Positions 60,611 through 64,000 of a stretch of DNA of 64,000 bases are shown piece after piece. The position numbers and the translations under genes were made by a program. Source of the stretch: Actinomadura syzygii (GTDB lineage Bacteria > Actinomycetota > Actinomycetes > Streptosporangiales > Streptosporangiaceae); contig NZ_VSFF01000006.1 of NCBI RefSeq assembly GCF_008085905.1, positions 310,001-374,000 of the forward strand, written 5' to 3'. The notes beneath the pieces were generated by a model. The model was given only the letters and a program-made list of their open reading frames with translations, did no database searches and was not told the DNA's origin. Every line of letters begins with the position of its first letter. Position 1 is the first letter of the stretch.

Positions 60611-60660
60611 CGGTCGGGTCGGTCGGGTCGGTCGGGTCGGTCGGGTCGGTCGGGTCGGTC
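60611..60660 (-). repeat. Five and a half copies of a 9-base repeat
   Basis: CGGTCGGGT is repeated five times from 60611 to 60655, plus CGGTC. It fills the gap between the SDR stop and the isochorismatase-like gene's ribosome binding site. Read in the frame of the latter it encodes Thr-Asp-Pro repeats without a stop. Confidence 0.9.
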
Positions 60661-61435
60661 ACCACGCGGACCAGCCGCCGTCCACGTACACGACCTGCCC
60701 GGTCATGTACGCGGCGGCGGGGCTCGCGAGCAGGAGCAGGGGCCCGGCGAAGTCGGCGTCCGGGTCGCCGAGGCGGCCGAGCATGGTGCGTTCGCCGAAC
60801 CACTTCAGCCGGTCGGGCTGCGCGCCCAGTGCGGCCGTCATCTGCGTCGGGTAGAAGACGCCGGGGGCCAGGCAGTTGACGTTGACGCCGTGCGGGCCGA
60901 GTTCGGCGGCGAGCGCCCGCGTAACGTTCACAACCCCGGCCTTGGACGAGTAGTACGCCGACTCCGGCACCGGTCCGACCCGTTCGGCGTAGACGGTGGT
61001 GAGGTTGACGATGCGTCCGCCGCTTCCCTGCCGGGTGAGTGCCTTGCCCGCCTCGCGCCCGACCAGCCAGGTTCCGGTGAGGTTGACCCGGACGACGTGC
61101 TCGAACTCGTCCACCGTCGTCTCGTCGTAGGGCTTGCGCAGCATGACGCCCGCCGCGTTGACGACGATGTCGAGCCGTCCGTGCGCGGCGACCACACCGT
61201 CGACGGCGGCTGTTACGGATGTTTCGTCGGTGACGTCGATCTCGTGCGTGCTCACGTCGCGGTCCCGCGCGGTGGCGGCGAGGTCGGCGGCGCGGGACGG
61301 CAGGTCGGCGGCGGCGACCGTCGCGCCCGCGTCCGCGAGGGCCCGCGCCGCGCGCTCCCCGAGACCGCCGGACGCCGCGCCGACCACCAGCGCCACCTGC
61401 CCGGACAGGTCGAACAGTTCCGCTGACCTCACCAT
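60659..61435 (-). CDS. Classical SDR oxidoreductase
   Basis: The 258-residue protein has the NAD(P) motif GAASGGLGERAARAL, NAAGVM, the catalytic Ser region and YYSSK (Tyr/Lys pair), and ends in GQVVYVDGGWSAW. It is expected to oxidise an alcohol or reduce a ketone in the operon's pathway. The start codon overlaps the upstream flavoprotein stop by seven bases (an ATG/GTG pair is present). Confidence 0.88.
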   Translation of the reverse strand: MVRSAELFDLSGQVALVVGAASGGLGERAARALADAGATVAAADLPSRAADLAATARDRDVSTHEIDVTDETSVTAAVDGVVAAHGRLDIVVNAAGVMLRKPYDETTVDEFEHVVRVNLTGTWLVGREAGKALTRQGSGGRIVNLTTVYAERVGPVPESAYYSSKAGVVNVTRALAAELGPHGVNVNCLAPGVFYPTQMTAALGAQPDRLKWFGERTMLGRLGDPDADFAGPLLLLASPAAAYMTGQVVYVDGGWSAW

Positions 61436-62838
61436 TCGAGCTCGCTTTCCTCATGTGCCGCGTTGCGTCCGGCGAGGCGGCCGAAGACGCCCGACTTTCC
61501 GATGGACGTGCCGGTCATGTAGCCCGCGCCGTGCAATCCGCCGGTGATCTCACCGGCCGCGTAGAGGCGCTCGATCGGCGCGCCCCACCAGTCGAGGACG
61601 CGCATCCGCGTGTCGACCGTGAGCCCGCAATAGGTGGCGAGCATGACCGTTCCCGACGGGTGCGCGTAAAAGGGCGGACGGTCGATCGGCGTCGGATTCC
61701 CGACTCCCCCGGACAGGTGTGCCCGTCCGAGCGGATCGGGTTCGCCTCGCTCTATCGCCATGTTGTATTCGGCGACCGTCCGCTGCAAAGAGCCTTCGGG
61801 GAGGCCGATCTCGGCTTCGAGCGCGGCGATCGTGCCGGCCTTGGCGAGCATTCCGGCGCGTTCCCGTCCGGCGAACTCGTAGATCGGGACCTCGTCGTTG
61901 GCCTGGGCCATCGCCTGGGCGTCGAAGACCTGCCAGGTCGTCACGCCGGGCTGGACGAGCGCGGCGTCCCCGATCTCCTTGTAGTTCCTCGACTCGTCCA
62001 CGAACCGGCGGCCTTCGCGGTTGACCGCGATGGCGCCCTTGTAGACGGCGAGGATTCCGGTGCCGTCCTCGTCCGGATGCTCGACGTGGAAATGGCCGTA
62101 AGTGCCCTTGATATAGGGGGTGTCGCGCAGGCCCGCGCCCAGGGCCATGGCCATTTTCAGGCCATCGCCCTGATTGCCCGCGCCGCCTTGGCGGAGCGCG
62201 TGCTCCATCTGCGGCGCGAAGGTGGCGAGCAGTTCCGGGTTCATGGAGAAGCCGCCGGTGGCGAGGACGACGGCGTCCGCGCGCACCTCGCGTCCGTCCG
62301 CCAAACGGACGCCGGTCACCCGCGAGCCGTCGCGCAGCAGCCGGTCCGCCGGAGCGTCGAACATGATCCGCGCGCCGCGCTCACCGGCTGCCCTGAGCAG
62401 CAGTTCCAGCATTCGGGTGGTGTCGGTGGGGTGGCTGCGCGGCGCCGACTGCCCGGACGCGGCGTGGATCTCGCCGTACCGGACGCCGTGCCCCTTCAAC
62501 CAGCGGTACGTCGCGAGCTGATGCTCGCAGTACAGGTCGACCAGCGCCGGGTCGTTGCGGTTCTTGCCGACGTCGAGCAGATCCTTGCGGAGCAGGTCGA
62601 CGGAATCGGCGATGCCCTGCTCGACCTGCTCGTCCGTCCCGGAAAAGGCGGAAAGCCCGGCGGACTTCACGGTGGAGCCGCCGATCTCGCCGGTCTTCTC
62701 CAGCAGCAGGGCATATTGCCCGGCCTCGGCGGCGGCGAGCAGCGCGGCGCATCCCGCGAGCCCGGCGCCCAGCACCAGGACGCCCACGCGCTCGGGCAGC
62801 TCGGTCTCGACCGGCAGGCCGCCGGGGGCGGAACTCAC
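61429..62838 (-). CDS. Fumarate-reductase-like flavoprotein (first of three)
   Basis: The 469-residue protein has VLVLGAGLAGCAALLAAAEAGQYALLLEKTGEIGGSTVKSAG (FAD site), the DGREVRADAVVLATGGFSMNPELL segment, NREGRRFVDESRNYKEIG and a C-terminal GAPIERLYAAGEITGGLHGAGYMTGTSIGKSGVFGRLAG. No heme or Fe-S motif is present, so it is a soluble flavoenzyme. The start is GTG 62838, overlapping the lyase stop (GTGA). Confidence 0.85.
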   Translation of the reverse strand: MSSAPGGLPVETELPERVGVLVLGAGLAGCAALLAAAEAGQYALLLEKTGEIGGSTVKSAGLSAFSGTDEQVEQGIADSVDLLRKDLLDVGKNRNDPALVDLYCEHQLATYRWLKGHGVRYGEIHAASGQSAPRSHPTDTTRMLELLLRAAGERGARIMFDAPADRLLRDGSRVTGVRLADGREVRADAVVLATGGFSMNPELLATFAPQMEHALRQGGAGNQGDGLKMAMALGAGLRDTPYIKGTYGHFHVEHPDEDGTGILAVYKGAIAVNREGRRFVDESRNYKEIGDAALVQPGVTTWQVFDAQAMAQANDEVPIYEFAGRERAGMLAKAGTIAALEAEIGLPEGSLQRTVAEYNMAIERGEPDPLGRAHLSGGVGNPTPIDRPPFYAHPSGTVMLATYCGLTVDTRMRVLDWWGAPIERLYAAGEITGGLHGAGYMTGTSIGKSGVFGRLAGRNAAHEESELEW

Positions 62839-63794
62839 CCGAAGCTCCCGAACTCGCGGTCGAGCGCGCTCTCGGCGGCGCTGAATCTCGGCAGGTTGAA
62901 GAGGTTCTGCCGTTGCGTCCAGTCGGCCATCCGTCCGGCGCGGGACGCGGTCTCCCCGTGTTCCCGCAGGTGCGCGAGCGCCTCACGGCCCGCGAAGTGC
63001 ATCGAGCGCATCAGGTAGTTGGCGAAGAGCACGATCCCGAAGCCGAGTTCCGCGTATTCCGGGACCGTGAGCTGCGGGGTCTTGCCGCCCTCGACGACGT
63101 TGACGACCAGCGGGATCCCGGCCAGCTCGCGTCCGACGAGGGCCAGCTCGTCCACCGTCCGCGGCGCCTCGACGAACAGCACGTCGGCCCCGGCCTCGGC
63201 GTAGGCCCGGCCCCGCTCGATCGCCTCGTCGATCCCGTGGACGGAGCGGGCGTCGGTGCGGGCGATGATCACGAGCTGGTCGTCGGTCCGCGCCTCGCAG
63301 GCCGCTGCGATCTTGGTCTGCATGTGCCCCGCCGGGATCAGCGCGTGCGAGTCGAAATGCCCGCACCGCTTCGGCATCTCCTGGTCCTCGAGCTGGAGGC
63401 CCGCGACACCGGCGCGCTCCAACAGCCGGACGGTCCGCATCGCGGCGAGCGGCCCGCCGTAGCCGGTGTCGGCGTCGCAGACCAGCGGGACGCGGGTCGC
63501 CTCGGCGAGCCGTCCGGCGTGCTCGACCACCTCGGCCTGGGAGATCAGCCCGATGTCGGGCAGGCCGTAGCCCGCGTTGACGAGCCCGGCGCCGGTCGCG
63601 TACGCGGCGGCGAAGCCCGCCTCCTCCACGAGCCGGGCGCCGAGCGCGTCGGTCACGCCCGGCAGCACCAGCGGAGCCCCGCCGGAGGTGAGCGCGGAGC
63701 GCAGCGCGACCCGCTTGTCGTGGGCGCTCGGACCGGGCCCGACGCCGGTCAGCGACGCGAGCAGGCCCGGCTCCCAGGGCGGGGTGTGCGGCAC
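62835..63794 (-). CDS. Isocitrate lyase/PEP mutase superfamily lyase
   Basis: The 319-residue protein has the superfamily's catalytic loop as MPKRCGHFDSHALI (K-R-C-G-H), the metal-binding CDADTGYGGP and LQLEDQ, and IARTDARSVHG. Relatives include methylisocitrate lyase, dimethylmalate lyase and oxaloacetate decarboxylase, which cleave 2-hydroxy or 2-oxo diacids. It is the first gene of a seven-gene operon with dehydrogenases of carboxylates. The start is GTG with GGAGGAG upstream, 14 bases from a palindromic operator at 63808-63823. Confidence 0.87.
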   Translation of the reverse strand: MPHTPPWEPGLLASLTGVGPGPSAHDKRVALRSALTSGGAPLVLPGVTDALGARLVEEAGFAAAYATGAGLVNAGYGLPDIGLISQAEVVEHAGRLAEATRVPLVCDADTGYGGPLAAMRTVRLLERAGVAGLQLEDQEMPKRCGHFDSHALIPAGHMQTKIAAACEARTDDQLVIIARTDARSVHGIDEAIERGRAYAEAGADVLFVEAPRTVDELALVGRELAGIPLVVNVVEGGKTPQLTVPEYAELGFGIVLFANYLMRSMHFAGREALAHLREHGETASRAGRMADWTQRQNLFNLPRFSAAESALDREFGSFG

Positions 63795-63807
63795 GACGAC
63801 TCCTCCA

Positions 63808-63823
63808 TGTAGTGATTACTACA
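63808..63823 (-). promoter_or_regulatory. Palindromic operator, copy 1
   Basis: TGTAGTGATTACTACA has perfect six-base arms around GATT. It lies just upstream of the lyase gene's ribosome binding site, so a bound regulator would interfere with transcription of the operon. The symmetry fits a GntR-type regulator. Confidence 0.6.
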
Positions 63824-63942
63824 GAGCTTAACCGTGACAGCAGTCACCGCCGCAACGCAACCCCGGAGGAGAGCGTCCGTCTTCAGCTCACAATTTACGT
63901 CGGAGCCTCTTGCCTTCCCTGGAGCGATCGCTCTACGGTCCA

Positions 63943-63958
63943 TGTAGTGACTATTACA
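63943..63958. promoter_or_regulatory. Palindromic operator, copy 2
   Basis: TGTAGTGACTATTACA repeats copy 1 with one arm mismatch, 135 bases away. The shared bases extend to CCATGTAGTGA at the left and ACAGAG at the right. It lies near the window edge and may control a divergent gene that begins outside. Confidence 0.55.
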
Positions 63959-64000
63959 GAGATGCCGGTCACCTGGTGACCGTCCGCCCTGACCATGCCG

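Overview
The window is high-GC DNA with strong third-position G/C bias, GTG and TTG starts, and many ATGA/GTGA stop-start overlaps. It looks like a filamentous actinobacterium. The XRE regulator plus DUF397 pair, the abundance of secreted proteases and the mix of catabolic operons suggest Streptosporangiales, perhaps an Actinomadura relative; the genus is an inference. I see no rRNA, tRNA, CRISPR array, IS element, phage module or origin.

Layout. (A) 1-5291, plus strand: the end of an extradiol dioxygenase and a coupled meta-cleavage hydrolase; a 612-base non-coding stretch with two large hairpins; two secreted proteases (S1 and snapalysin-like) and a terminator; then an EthD-like, metallo-beta-lactamase-fold and carboxymuconolactone-decarboxylase-like trio. 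(B) 14432-5295, minus strand: an eight-gene operon with a polyamine/opine-type ABC importer, enoyl-CoA hydratase, NDP-forming acyl-CoA synthetase, acyl-CoA dehydrogenase, binding protein and an SDR of the dienoyl-CoA reductase type. (C) 14774-28707, plus strand: a PucR-family regulator, aldehyde dehydrogenase plus ThDP decarboxylase, a PadR regulator, then a divergent urocanase, family III CoA-transferase, SGNH hydrolase, two M20 hydrolases, a Baeyer-Villiger-type monooxygenase and a CMD-like protein. Two promoters here share a PucR-box-like element with identical spacing, so the PucR protein may control both the aldehyde dehydrogenase and M20 operons.

(D) 28759-36799: secreted beta-propeller proteins (PQQ-like and RCC1-like), an XRE/DUF397 pair with a divergent partner, a Nudix hydrolase and small hypothetical genes. 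(E) 41277-36928, minus strand: a compact three-gene operon with a VioB/RebD-type ferritin-like protein, a LodA-like quinoprotein oxidase with a visible Cys/Trp cofactor pair, and a LodB-like flavoprotein. (F) 41664-45374: two secreted exopeptidases (M28, M14), an NmrA-like reductase and an isoprenylcysteine-methyltransferase-like membrane protein. (G) 45966-56279: a VOC/O-methyltransferase fusion, a secreted beta-helix protein, an MFS exporter under CsoR-like operators, an M43 protease without a signal peptide, a DUF2278/lamin-tail protein, a four-helix membrane protein and a peptidoglycan-binding-like protein.

(H) 63794-56414, minus strand: a tightly coupled seven-gene operon with an isocitrate-lyase/PEP-mutase-type lyase, three fumarate-reductase-like flavoproteins, an SDR, an isochorismatase-like protein and an Asp/Glu-racemase-like protein. 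The last two lack the usual catalytic cysteines. Paired TGTAGT-N4-ACTACA operators lie upstream.

Best candidates for new biology: the LodA/LodB/ferritin-like operon, the three-flavoprotein operon, the divergent urocanase with its PucR-box regulon, and a chain of GTGA overlaps made by a triplicated 17-base unit at 53062-53112.
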